Shown here piece by piece: positions 1 through 10,470 of a stretch of 64,000 bases of DNA (the first letter of the stretch is position 1; each line of letters opens with the position of its first letter). Source of the stretch: Epiperipatus broadwayi. Lineage: Eukaryota > Onychophora > Udeonychophora > Euonychophora > Peripatidae. The position numbers and the translations under genes are program-made. The stretch lies in NCBI GenBank assembly GCA_028023455.1, contig JAQFVV010000144.1, forward strand, positions 186,001 through 250,000, written 5' to 3'. The notes beneath the pieces were generated by a model. It did no database searches. It saw nothing but the letters and a program-made list of their open reading frames with translations, and was not told the origin of the DNA.

Positions 1-2126
1 ATCAAGAATACCTATTATTACATATTTTATATAAAAATGTTTTATTTTTAAAAATAAAATGTTATATTTTTTGCATAATGTTAACAATGCAAATTATAAA
101 AATGGTGGTTACAAGCTGTTTGCTACCATGTGATCACTGAGTCTGTTAGAATATATTGCAATATGTAAAAATTTATTTACAGAATTTAAACTTTTAAAGT
201 GTAATTTCATAATTTTTTTTCCTCATGTGTCAATTTCATAGATTTGTCAGCTATTTATATTTATTTGTTCACATTTTAAATACAAACGTCAAATAAATAA
301 GATTTTGTTCATTTTCTGAAATAAATCTTTTCCCTCCTGATTTCTAAATGGCAAAACCATGTTTTGTTTTGATTACAAATTTTTTCAATATTTTCTAAAT
401 TCAAATATGATTTTTTAAAAAAAAAATTATTTAATTTTTAAACAAGATATATATCAAGTGAAATCAGATTTATTATATTCTGATATATAATAACAGCTTA
501 GTACTAAAATTAAAGTTAAAAGCTTACAGCAATTGAAAACATTGAAAATTGTTACAGTGCAAGAGAGTTAATGACTAAATTATTTTTTAAAAATTTTGTT
601 TATATTATAGACTTAATTTATATATTCTTAAATGCATGTGTTATGTTTATGTACATGTTGAAAAGTTGTGGATGTACATTGGAACAATATATAGGCAACT
701 CTACATATATTAATTTGGCTTATATTACTTAATTTAACTTATAATATTCTTTATAACTTGATAATTGCTATAAATCTCTGATTAGAACATTTTAATGACA
801 TTTTTTTTTATGGGTATGATATTACTTAAAAAGCTTCTGCTTGATAATATCTTCTTTTATTATATCTTATTTTTATATACAGATTTTTATATATTTTTAA
901 AGAATATATCAATCATGCTATAGGAGAATAAGGAATAATAAGCTACTTTTTTATTATTATTAGTGCTTTTATAGCATTAATTAAAACATAATAATTTTAA
1001 TTTTTATGATTTAAATGGATATAAATTAATATAATGTTTAAAAATCCAAATTGCTACAAATTATATTAAAGCAAATCATTTTTCTTTTACATTAAATGAT
1101 GAATTATATTTTAAATATTTGAATGCTGTTATTCAATTAGTTTAGTTATAAGAATAAGAGAATTGGTAGCTAAAGGTTCTTGAATCAATACTAGAATGAA
1201 GGAAGTAAAAATAAAGACAGAAATCTTTGTCCAATTGAATAAAATTCTGTCCTCTATATTATAGTTTTAAAATCAATAAATTATGTAAGAAAGAAATACA
1301 AATGAAATTTTTTCCTACTATACAGGAATCTTATCCAATCTTCTCTACTTGAAAAACAAAGTATTGATAACAAATATATTTATAGAAATAGATTACTCAT
1401 TACTTTTTTTTAAGATAGTAAATTGTATTTCTCTTGTTCTTGTTTGCAAAACTAATTATTTGTTAAACAGTTGATTAATTTGAAAATGTTTACAGGTTTG
1501 AAAACTTGTGCCTTGAAATCTCATATATTTACACTGCTGGTAAATTACTATACATTCTTTAATAAAGAATTTATAAATAAAAAGACTTTAAAAATGTTTT
1601 ACTACAGAAATTGTTTATGTTTCTTGGCTAAAAGAAATTAATTATTTTTTGATTACTTTGATGAAAAAAAACAACAACTGATGACTGTATCATAGAGAAA
1701 CTTATATACTTCTAACATTTAACATGTGCAAGTTAAAAAATTAAAAATTATTATAACTGGATTTTTAAATGTGAAACAGCTTGTATTTTATTTAAATAGT
1801 TATTTAGAGTTAATGAAGGAGTCAAATTATCAGCCATGTTTTAAATTAATTTGTTTTCTTTCATTTATGAACATGTTTGTATAAATATGAGTGAGAATTG
1901 CAAATATAATTATTATAATTACCAAATTTGTTAAAATTGCCAACATATTTAATTATTTCAAGTTATTTGAGTGCATATCTGTTTAATCTGTCTATTTTAT
2001 TTAACTTTGGAATTTATATATATATATTTAACAGAATCTAAAAATATTCGTATATATGTACATATATATTTAAGGCGATAACCATAATTCTATGTGCCTT
2101 GAGTGTTCAAATAGCTTTGTATATGT
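1..2126. other. AT-rich non-coding stretch
   Basis: No supported gene. The sequence is A/T homopolymer-rich with frequent stops in every frame. A short open segment at 1496-1539 has an acceptor-like TTTACAG and a donor-like GGTAAAT, but it is too short and AT-rich to call. Confidence 0.6.
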
Positions 2127-2461
2127 AATTTAGATGGAAGCAAACTATGTTTTACACATACAGTATTTTATGAATAGTCACTACTCTCCATCAATAAATA
2201 GGTTAAAAATATGGATGACCACTTATATTTAGAGCTTGCTTTTTAAATAAGCCAACATTCATTGACAGTGCTGGAAATGGAGTATGATTTTATTAATCAA
2301 AACAGGTCCTTAAATCAAGCGTACTATCAATAAATGTTGGGTTATTAAAAAAGTAAACTGTAAATATGAGTAGTCACCCATATTTTAAAAATATTTATTG
2401 ACGGTGGTGTGCTGACTAATCATAGCATATATATGAAAAGTGATTTGCTTCCATCTAAATT
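2127..2461. repeat. Palindromic MITE-like element
   Basis: The two ends are inverted copies: AATTTAGATGGAAGCAAA at 2127-2144 and its reverse complement at 2444-2461. Complementarity continues inward (CATCAATAAATAGG near 2190 against a matching TATTTATTGACGG near 2390; AAGCCAACATTCATTGACAG near 2250 against TATCAATAAATGTTGG near 2325). The whole 335 bp could fold into one imperfect hairpin with a small central loop. There is no ORF. Ends lie in TA-rich DNA, so a TA target duplication is possible but cannot be proved. This is typical of a non-autonomous DNA transposon (MITE); the superfamily is unknown. Confidence 0.7.
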
Positions 2462-4326
2462 ATATATATATTTAGTTACAAACAAGAGAGATTCTTTATG
2501 ATCAAATTTGGAAAATAAGCAAACCAAAAAAATCAATTAGTTTACATGAACACATAAATTAATCTTCAACTTAGAGTTGAAGTTTTATCTGGTCTAGTGA
2601 AAATCTCTAATTTAAAAAAATTATTAGTAATAATTATTTTTCTGAAGTGGCTGGTATCAAGATTGTAAATGTAGAAAATTTGGCACTTATATATCAAAGT
2701 GAAAAAAATTATTAAGAATTTTTTTTTTTTTTAATTTGTGTATTTTTTTATCACATTTTGGAATCGATGGAAGTAAAAAAAAATATTTCTAACAACTGAA
2801 AAAAAAAAAAAAATGTTTTGATAAGAAATAATGGAATAATATAACAAAATAAAGTAGTTAGACAAATTAATGGAAACATCTATGTTTTATTTTTAATAAT
2901 ATAATATAGAATTACCAGTTGCATCATGAACAGCTTGTGTTCTCTGTGGCATAGAATTTTATAGTATAGAAGCAATATTTGGAAGAATATTAAGTCTTTT
3001 TTCATGAATGAAAACTTGAAGTTAATGTATGTGTTTTTAATTTGTATATTATTTTATATATTCAATATATGTAACATTTTAACTTATAAAATGAAAACTT
3101 AAGTATATAGTAACCAATAATTTAAGTATATATAATATTTCATTGTAAAGTAAATTGAATATTACTCCTGCAACTATTTTGTTTTTCATAATTGAGCATA
3201 TGAGTCTAGTTCACAATCTAATTTCAAAGTTTTCAGATTTGAAATCTAAAGAAAGTAGCATTAGAATCTTAGAACCTTGAATAAATCTGAAAAGATAAAT
3301 TTATTACTAGAAAAAGTGTTAGATTTTGTAAACACTTGTGAAAAAAAATGAGTTGATTTTTAAATGATAAATGAAATGATATTTTATGATTTTAATGATA
3401 TAATCACATGTAACAGTATATATATCACATGTAACAGTATATATAATATTTTAGATTCAAGAGCAAAAAATAGTAATGTATAATAATCTGATGAATGATA
3501 GATTACTGTAAACATATTCCATGATAATAAAAGAGTACATGTTGACTAGAAAACATGATGAGTCATTGACTATTATGTTCATTAAGATAGGGGAAGAAAA
3601 GGAAATAAATGCAAAAATTGGTTATACATTGATAATGAAGTTTTGAAATACCGTGATAGATAATGACATTACCATAGGTTGGTTTTAGCTTAAGAAATGA
3701 ACATATGGAAAATTGATAGTAATGTGTATTCATGTAATAAAAAATATATAATTTAAAAATTACAAAAGAAAAATTTACATATAAAAAGCTCCAAAACAGT
3801 AAGCATTGGTTTTCATTTAAACCATTCATTATTTCAGAAATAGCATTAAGAGTATATATGCATATCTGAAAGTGAAATAACTTTGCATCATAATTTAGAA
3901 ATGAAACTAAAATAATATTTTAAAAATGTAAGAAGTTTTAAATCGGGATAGAAAAATGGGATATTGATAATTTAAAAGAAAACTTAGCAAAATATTTTTA
4001 AATGTTTTTTTATAGAAAAATAAACGTAAATAAATAATAAGATAATAAGTAGTACAAATTTAAATAAATGGTAAAAAATATTTAAGGATTTATAAAGGAT
4101 AAGAAAGCAAAAAAACAAAAACAAAAACAAACAACAACATTGATTTAACAATGAGATGATTAATAAAATAAAAAGTGAAGATGGAAAAGTATAATTTTTT
4201 TTACCAAATAAAAGTATATACAGAAGGCTTAATGCTGAGTGACATATGCTACAAGTAAAGCTAGGGAGCCAGGGTCTAGAGTGGAATGCTATGAATGATA
4301 GAATTACCAAATAAAGGTAGGCTGAT
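2462..4326. other. AT-rich non-coding stretch
   Basis: No supported gene. Poly-A and poly-T runs occur near 2720-2815, and a two-copy duplication of a unit containing ATCACATGTAACAG lies at about 3402-3445. Two minus-strand open frames here (88 and 108 codons) are low-complexity, Phe/Ile/Leu-rich translations of AT-rich DNA without homology signals. Confidence 0.6.
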
Positions 4327-4589
4327 TGAATAATATTTCTGTAGTATAGTTTTCAATATACCCCTCATGCAGGGTAGGGACTGATTTCTGTCCACTTTTA
4401 ACACATTATGGAGGGATTAAATTTTAGTAATTTACTATACATATCTATTGAACAATGATAAAGATATGTGTAAACAATTGTGATCTGGGCCATCTGATGT
4501 CTTTGGTTATATGTTTATGATTACATCCCTCCAGAAACCAGTCCCTATCTTGTGTGAAAATGGTATAATGACTGCAGAAATATTATTCA
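4327..4589. repeat. Palindromic MITE-like element, second family
   Basis: TGAATAATATTTCTG at 4327-4341 is matched by CAGAAATATTATTCA at 4575-4589. Inner parts also pair: GTAGGGACTGATTTCTG near 4375 with CCAGAAACCAGTCCCTA near 4532, and TGGAGGGATTA near 4410 with TACATCCCTCCA near 4525. Length is about 263 bp and there is no ORF. It looks like a non-autonomous hairpin transposon, unrelated in sequence to the one at 2127. Confidence 0.65.
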
Positions 4590-5125
4590 TTATTTGATAA
4601 TTTCTAGTGTAATAAATGATTAATAAAAAATATTGGTAGGTAAATAGAAAGAAGAAAGTAGGATAAGTAAGAATGAAATAGAATGCGTAGTGTAGTAATG
4701 AGGGGTGATGGAATAGAAATTATAGCTAAGGTAATGAGGGGTGATAGTATACAAATTATAGCTAAGGTACATCACTGAAATTGAGTAGAGGTTGAAAAAA
4801 TTAAATATTCTTAATATAATTTAAGATTACTGAGAGTGTCTAGTAAACAGTCTTTAAAAATTATGATTTCTTTAAAGGTAAGGCTAAAGTGATAATTTTA
4901 TAATACTAAATTCAATCTCACTTATAGAGATTATAAAAGGTATTGAATAAACTTCATAGTAGATTAAACTTATTAATAATATGTAGAGCTATTTGAAATT
5001 AGAATAAATAGAGGAACAAGATATGATGGGTGTATTTTTATATTGGACTATTTCCATCATCTAATATGTGTGTTGAATGTCTTTAGAAAAGTTTAATTTT
5101 TAGTTAAATATTCCAAATGCATTCA
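4590..5125. other. Non-coding stretch with a short direct duplication
   Basis: No gene. About 4695-4768 holds two adjacent copies of a 37-38 bp unit beginning GTAATGAGGGGTGATAG and ending AATTATAGCTAAG. Confidence 0.55.
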
Positions 5126-5278
5126 GCTGTTAGTAATATCACAGCAAACAGGTTAGTATATGCACCAACTGTTAGTAATATCACAGCAAACAAATGTTAA
5201 TAATAGCACAGCAAACCGGTTAGTATATGCACTAACTGTTAGTAATATCACAGCAAACAGGTTAGTATACGCACAACG
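5126..5278 (-). repeat. 42-bp tandem repeats at the 3' side of the Penelope-like element
   Basis: Four units of about 42 bp (one shortened) share CTGTTAGTAATATCACAGCA and GGTTAGTATATGCAC, at about 5126, 5168, 5193 and 5235. They sit directly next to a hammerhead-like core and a tRNA-like segment, all on the coding-strand 3' side of the Penelope-like RT. The last unit runs into the GAAACGTT of the hammerhead-like core, which suggests that repeat and core were amplified together. Confidence 0.7.
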
Positions 5279-5315
5279 TTTCGAGAGGTATTTTTCTTTT
5301 CAGGTGTTGCTGGCC
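5264..5315 (-). ncRNA. Degenerate hammerhead-ribozyme-like core
   Basis: On the minus strand the sequence reads CCTGA, then an A-rich stretch, then CCTCTC and GAAACGTT. Hammerhead RNAs have CUGAUGA, helix II, then GAAA; the CCTCTC before GAAA is what the 3' side of helix II would look like, and a possible short helix III (ACG/CGT) follows. The CUGAUGA box is eroded (CTGAAAA), the 5' side of helix II is A-rich and no convincing helix I forms, so it would be inactive. Penelope-like elements are known to carry hammerheads near their termini, which fits the context. Weak on its own. Confidence 0.3.
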
Positions 5316-5329
5316 TGACCAGTGACAGT

Positions 5330-5410
5330 ACTAGCATGGGATTCGAACCTGGGTCCTTAGATTCTTGATTATTGAAATTTAAGGTACTAACCAACTGAGC
5401 CATCCTGCCA
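5330..5410 (-). repeat. tRNA-derived SINE-like head (Pol III promoter relic)
   Basis: On the minus strand the segment starts GGCAGGATGGCTCAGTTGG and contains an A box TGGCTCAGTTGG (5391-5402) and a perfect B box GGTTCGAATCC (5339-5349). The middle is oversized and AT-rich (CCTTA and TAAGG arms flank an expanded loop), so this is not a functional tRNA but a tRNA-like SINE head. It lies about 30 bp beyond the stop codon of the Penelope-like RT on the same strand, followed by a hammerhead-like core and tandem repeats. Confidence 0.7.
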
Positions 5411-5440
5411 AAGGCAACAGTATGTAGTAATTTCATATAC

Positions 5441-7057
5441 TTATCTATGAGGTTCCTCCTGATTTCTCCACTTTTTCCTCAGAGCAAAGTTGATTAGTGA
5501 TTTCCATACATTATGTATAGTCACACTAGGTTGGCTTATGGGATTTTTTGCCATTGTCATGTGAGCAGCTTCTTTAAATTTTCTTCTTTGTACCTTTTCT
5601 TCTTTATCCAATATTTTTGTATTTTCCCAATTGAACGTATGTTCATTGGTCCATACATGGTCTGCTACCTTAGACACATCTGTTTTCTCTCTTCTAATCA
5701 TCAGTTTATGTTCTTGCAAGCGCTTTTGAATGGGACGGCTGGTCTCACCAATATATGTTCTTCCACATTCACATGGTATTTCATAGATGCAGTTTTTTCT
5801 TTGCAGCATTTCAAGTTTAGGCTTTGTAGATGTTAGAATTCCTCGTAGTGTGGTATGGCTCTGAAAAGCTGTTCTGATGTTATACTGATTGCAGATTTTC
5901 CTTAATTTGTCTGCTATTTTTGGAATGTATGGATACACTACAGTACCAATAATTGCCTTTTCTCTTGATGGTTCTTTTTGTTGTCTGTTTAATGTTTTCT
6001 TAATAACAGCTGATGGATAACCATTTTTCTTAAGAGTTTGTTCTATATAGATCTTTTCTTTTTCCAAATCACCAGTTTCTGAACAAACTTCTTTTGCTCT
6101 GTTCCACAGTGATAGTATAACTCCATGTTTTGTGTTTCTGGTGTGATTAGATGTATAGGCTAGGTATTTTCCTGTATGTGTAGGTTTTCGGTAAACTGTA
6201 GTTTTGATTTTGCCATGAGGGAGTCTTGTCACAAGAACATCTAAGAATGCCAATTTTTGTTCTTGTCCTGGTTCTATTGTAAATTTAATTGAAGGGGATA
6301 TGTTGTTGATGTGTGTCCAGAAAGTTTGTAGCAATGCTTCACCATGTGGCCATACAACAAATGTATCATCCACATAGCGAAGCCAAACTTTAGGTGGATA
6401 AGGAGTAGTTTTTATGGCTATGGTTTCAAGTTCTTCCATGTAAATATTGCTAATCAGGGGAGACAATGGTGAGCCCATAGCCATTCCTTGATTTTGTTGG
6501 AAGAACTCTGTGTTATATTGAAAGTAGGTTATTTTTATACAGAAAGTTAATAGTTCCATTATGCTATCAATAGGAAGAGCTGTTCTGGTTTGTAAACTAT
6601 TATCATCATTTAACCTTTTTCTTACAATAGACAATGCTTCTTCACATGGTACATTTGTGAATAAACTTTCCATATCAAAGCTTACCAGTAAGTCAGTTCT
6701 TTCAATTTTCATGTTCTTGATTAATTCTACAAAGTGTCTAGAATCCCTGACAAATGATTGGGTCTTGCATGCCAAAGGACTTAGAACTTTGAGAAGAAAT
6801 CTTGCCAAATTCTGGCAAGGTGAATCTCTAGAACTAACAATAGGTCGTAATGGAACATGATCCTTATGGATTTTAGGTAGACCATAAAGATGAGGAATTT
6901 TGCTGAAATATGATGTTATTTTACTCTTCTGAATCAGTGAAGTACTTGCGATGCTTTCTGAGTAATGCTTGTAACTTTGTTTCCGTACTTGGTATCGGAT
7001 CTTTTGCCACTTTTCTATATTGGCCAGCTGTGAGGAGTTCCTGTATTTTGTTGTCAT
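5441..7057 (-). CDS. Penelope-like element reverse transcriptase with GIY-YIG endonuclease
   Basis: A 538-codon frame encoding a Penelope-clade polyprotein that copies element RNA and nicks the target. RT motifs: palm motif A SFDMESLFTNVP (about residues 126-137), motif B GMAMGSPLSPLISNIYMEE (191-209), catalytic RYVDD (217-221), KLAFLDVLV (258-266) and YRKPTHTGKYL (279-289). A linker leads to a C-terminal GIY-YIG domain: CIYEIPC (423-429), CGRTYIGETS (431-440), a KRLQEH arginine helix and downstream histidines (about 477 and 483) consistent with the Penelope-type zinc-binding nuclease. The first 45 or so residues are read in the wrong frame: the true N-terminal region is in the adjacent frame and a frameshift near 6930-6950 joins them just before PHLYGLPKIHK. 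The catalytic body is uninterrupted, so the copy is fairly young but unlikely to make a complete protein. Confidence 0.93.
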   Translation of the reverse strand: MTTKYRNSSQLANIEKWQKIRYQVRKQSYKHYSESIASTSLIQKSKITSYFSKIPHLYGLPKIHKDHVPLRPIVSSRDSPCQNLARFLLKVLSPLACKTQSFVRDSRHFVELIKNMKIERTDLLVSFDMESLFTNVPCEEALSIVRKRLNDDNSLQTRTALPIDSIMELLTFCIKITYFQYNTEFFQQNQGMAMGSPLSPLISNIYMEELETIAIKTTPYPPKVWLRYVDDTFVVWPHGEALLQTFWTHINNISPSIKFTIEPGQEQKLAFLDVLVTRLPHGKIKTTVYRKPTHTGKYLAYTSNHTRNTKHGVILSLWNRAKEVCSETGDLEKEKIYIEQTLKKNGYPSAVIKKTLNRQQKEPSREKAIIGTVVYPYIPKIADKLRKICNQYNIRTAFQSHTTLRGILTSTKPKLEMLQRKNCIYEIPCECGRTYIGETSRPIQKRLQEHKLMIRREKTDVSKVADHVWTNEHTFNWENTKILDKEEKVQRRKFKEAAHMTMAKNPISQPSVTIHNVWKSLINFALRKKWRNQEEPHR

Positions 7058-7222
7058 AATCAGTTGTATCCAACAACTGTTGCATTGCCTTTGTCAGCAG
7101 GGAGAATAATTATGGATTTATCTGCTTTGAGAGATTTAATTGCTTTCCTCTCCCCATAAGATATGTTTGACTGCAATTTTTGTTGCTTGTCAAGTGTTCT
7201 TTTTATTCTCCAGCGCAATTCT
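7058..7222 (-). pseudogene. Out-of-frame N-terminal part of the Penelope-like RT
   Basis: Upstream on the minus strand, one frame reads KSLKADKSIIILPADKGNA, a hallmark block before the RT fingers of Penelope-like RTs, preceded by ELRWRIKRTLDKQQK. A shift near 7065-7075 moves into a second frame reading LDTTDYDNKIQELL and then RKVAKDPIPSTETKL. At least two frameshifts therefore separate this part from the long frame. At about 7222 coding similarity stops at a TAA-rich run, so the element is 5'-truncated or its start is obscured. Confidence 0.75.
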
Positions 7223-7286
7223 TATTATTATTTATAACTGAGAATCATGTAATTCTCTTTTTATTTCCAGTTTGCTTATTTCTCTT

Positions 7287-7705
7287 GTAAAATTTAAAAT
7301 TTTCCAAATCAAACTTTATATTTCCATAAAGTAACATCAAATCTTATTTATGAATGTAAAAAATTACGATAGATGTTATTATTTACTTCAATTACGAACG
7401 TACACAGCTTCGTTGTCGTGTCTGAATCTTCATTTAGAAACACGCCTTAGGAATTTCCTGATTACGTTATGTAGCAATAATTATTTTTTGTTACGGATAT
7501 TTCTCCAAATGTATTTTTCTTCTAATATTTAAAATTTTCCGAGTCAAACTTTATATTTTGATAGAGAACTATATTTTATTATTTGTGAACATAAAAAATT
7601 GCAATAAATGTAATTATTACAACAAAATCATTACGAATGTGTATAACGTGAATTGTCTTTGTTAGTGTTGCTCGTTTGTCAATCTGTCATTTAGAAACAT
7701 GCCTA
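7287..7705. repeat. Diverged direct duplication, period about 242 bp
   Basis: Segments 7287-7450 and 7529-7705 share, in order, AATTTAAAATTTTCC, TCAAACTTTATATTT, an AAAAAATT(A/G)C block, ATTACGAA(C/T)GT and CATTTAGAAACA(C/T)GCCT. The pair lies immediately upstream of the Penelope-like coding region, where such elements often carry LTR-like duplicated ends, but no link to the element is proved. Confidence 0.55.
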
Positions 7706-7986
7706 GAAGATTTGGTAGTATCCAATCAGAGAACAAAGACAGAGGGGTGTAACAAGTAGGCTGTCAAAATTATTGATTTTTTTGAAAAAGTATAACGCTA
7801 TATGCGGATGTTTTTAGAACTAAAATTGAAAGCATGAATTTCCTATCAAATAAGTCTAAAATGAAGAAATTGCGACCAAAATTGACCAAGAGATGGCGCA
7901 TGCAAACATTAAACGCATCACATCACGTCGCATAAAGACAAAAATTTTTCAAAAGACGTGGCGTCTCCGTAACTCTCAGTTAAAAA
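7706..7986. other. Non-coding stretch with CpG-containing patch
   Basis: No gene recognised. 7880-7975 is richer in G, C and CpG than its surroundings (GAGATGGCGCATGC, CATCACGTCGCAT, GACGTGGCGTC). It may be the end of an unidentified repeat. Confidence 0.4.
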
Positions 7987-8188
7987 GTTAATAAAACATT
8001 AATTAGACCTTTTTAAATGTTTAATTTATAATAATTTTTTTCAAATTCAAAATTATTTAATACTTAACTGCTATTCCAGTTTATTTTCTTTCTACAAAAT
8101 TTTTTCTCTGTATTTATTTCTACTTTTCCTTTCAACTTTATATATATATGCACATATATTACTATGTTGTTGTATGCTACGAGATAAA
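7987..8188. repeat. Dispersed repeat, copy 1
   Basis: This block recurs at 11522-11730. Shared landmarks are TTAATTAGACCTTTT, TTCAAATTCAAAATTATTTAA, TGTATTTATTTCTACTTTTC, CTTTCAACTTTATATATAT and ACTATGTTGTTGTATG, in the same order and orientation. No coding capacity. Confidence 0.75.
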
Positions 8189-8934
8189 TAAGTCTTATAA
8201 ATCCATCTCAAGGGGATAAGAGAAATAGAAATGAAATACCCATTTAACGATATTTTACATAATATACATGCATAATCAAAACAAAGTTCATATCTCAAAC
8301 TATGTACTCATCAATTTTTTTAGAGAGTTGACAGGCACTTGACAGATAACTGAGAGAATAGTGACCTACATTTCTGAGATAAAGAATTCAGCCACTGGTC
8401 TATAAGTACACACCAAGAGCGCTACCTCAATTTAGACACTATAAGCTATCACAACCCTCCAAAAATAATGCAAAAATCTTTGCAAAGCTTTACTTCTTTG
8501 AGTCTTATGGACTGTAAAATACAAAATTATGCCCTGCTCTTTTGAGTCTTAGGGACTGAAAAATATAAATCTGTCTTGCTCTTTTTCTTTGAGACATAGA
8601 GGCTGGGGAACTAGGTTAACTGCACTATGATAAACAATAAGAAATTAGAATGTGTTGGAGTGATGCCTAAGATAGAACACTCCCTGGAGTTGTATGAAAA
8701 CATTGTATCCCCAAGCCAATGACAAAACCCTCTATCATTGAAACTGAAAGTACAACTAAACAAACTGTAACAATCAAAAACTCAGTTCACTCTCCAAAAT
8801 CAGATTTTCTATTCAATTCTAAACATGAATACATTAAAATTACTATTTTATAATTATCAATACTCATGCCACATATTTCACAGTAATATTTTAAAATTAA
8901 TTCTGCATAAAATGCATACTTTTTTCTTTATCAG
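8189..8934. other. Non-coding stretch with a short tandem repeat
   Basis: No gene. About 8490-8605 holds two to three diverged copies of a unit of about 50 bp containing CTTTGAGTCTTA(G/T)GGACTG, AAAATA and TGC(T)CTGCTCTTTT. Confidence 0.5.
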
Positions 8935-8986
8935 GTGTGGTTATTTGAGATTAAGTTGAGTGGCAATTTTGTTGTGAAGGCCACCA
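8935..8986 (+). CDS. Candidate internal coding exon, unnamed host gene
   Basis: A pyrimidine-rich acceptor (TTTTTTCTTTATCAG) precedes a 52-nt segment of clearly higher G+C than its surroundings, closed by a strong donor (CCACCA then GTAAGTG). Only phase 0 is open and it reads VWLFEIKLSGNFVVKAT with one nucleotide left for the next exon; both other phases hit a stop. Acceptor, donor, composition and a unique open phase together support a real exon. It ends in phase 1, so the next exon must start with two completing nucleotides. I do not recognise the protein. Whether it belongs to the same gene as the plus-strand candidates at 17599 and 21670 is unknown. Confidence 0.55.
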
Positions 8987-9873
8987 GTAAGTGATCATCA
9001 TCGACCCATAGTTGGATAGTCATTTGTAACACTACACAGAATTTGGGGTGAACCTGGGGTGATGGAACTTCATCATCAACCCCAAGTCACTACAAATTTA
9101 AATATAAAATTAAATGACTATCATGCAAAGATCTTGATTATAAATAAGTTATCTGTAAGTATATTAAGTAACTATTCATTCACCAGCATTATTCAAAAGT
9201 AATAACCATTCATCATCATGAATGATCAACAAGAAAATCAACAGTAAGTCTTATGACTGGATTTGAAATTAGTCTATTATAAACCAGGCAAATTATTCAG
9301 CCCTTGCCAACTTGTTGCAGATTATTTACACAATAATTTGGATGCACAAACTTAAGTGTTAATCCATAAGAATATAATAAAAAAATAATGTTGGGATATT
9401 AAAATATAGTGATCATCAAGCTTTGGCTACTTAGTACCATTAAGGTACTAGTTAACTATAAACTTAATTTCTAATAAATACTAAACTAAATAAAGAGTAG
9501 TAATGAATTTTAAAGGTTATCCCCTTTGTGCTAATCCAGGATCAGCATCAACTGAATGTCCATAAACACTAAATATAACCCCCTTTATATAAAAGACTGT
9601 TAAGCATGAATCTAACTAAGGGACAAAAGCTCTGTTATTGTGAACAAGAGATATAATACAGCTTATAATAATTTACAATATTTTAAGATTAAATAAATTC
9701 ATTGGAATAACTTTAACAATGAAATATCAATTTACTAATAACAATTAAAATGAAATGAAGGTCTGCTGAGTATGCCATAGATAAAAATTTGGCATTCTGA
9801 TTTTGATTAATATACAAAAAAAATCCTATTACATTGTAATTTACAAATGTTTCAATAGGCTTACACAAAACAC

Positions 9874-10470
9874 ATATATAAGCACACAGATGTGTGATAT
9901 AATAATTTATGAACATATTTGAATTGTCATAAACCTATAAATCAAATTCGTGTTTATTATACATAATGAGTGATTTAACTATATGTGTCTACATGATACT
10001 CATCTAAATAAGCACACAGATGTGCTGTAACATATTGGAATTGTCATATGATAAAAAAACTATCACATTTTAATAATACATAAATAATGACTGATTTAGC
10101 ATATGTGTGTGCACATGGAAATGTGTGCATACATTGGCATTTATAAAAAATAAAGCTAGTAAACCATGTTATATTTTTTGAATATACACTTAATTCAATG
10201 TCAAAAAACAAAATGCATGAATATATAAGCACAGAGATGTGTGGTATAATAATTTATGACCATATTGTCATATGATAATAAAAATGATTTATTTTAACAT
10301 ATATATGGCTAGTTGACACACATCTATATAAGCACACAGATGTGCCATAACGTGTAAATTGTCATATAATAATAAAATTATTAAAAATTATATTTTTCAC
10401 AATTAATTCCATGTTGGAAGTATACATAAAATTCACACAAATGTGTATATATAATAATGTGAATAAAGTT
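9874..10470. repeat. Spaced copies of a GCACACAGATGTG-containing unit
   Basis: Five degenerate copies, near 9874, 10007, 10224, 10325 and 10430, share (A)TAAGCACACAGATGTG, then a TATAATAATTTATGA-like stretch and a TTGTCATATGATAATAAA-like stretch. Spacing varies from about 100 to 217 bp, so this is a decayed tandem or clustered repeat. The core CACACAGATGTG is a short inverted repeat (CACA/TGTG). No ORF. Confidence 0.55.

Noticed and set aside
1496-1539. 44-nt open segment with acceptor-like TTTACAG and donor-like GGTAAATT
   Set aside because: The length, AT-rich content and ordinary splice matches are expected by chance in such DNA, and no neighbouring exon supports it.
3563-4310. Two minus-strand frames of 88 and 108 codons
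   Set aside because: Low-complexity Phe/Leu/Ile-rich translation of AT-rich DNA with no motif, homology signal or splice support.
5330-5410. Possible functional tRNA gene
   Set aside because: A and B boxes are good, but the anticodon arm is expanded and AT-rich and the acceptor ends do not pair. Treated as a SINE head.
5513-6860. Two plus-strand frames opposite the Penelope-like RT
   Set aside because: Shadows of the strongly supported minus-strand coding region.
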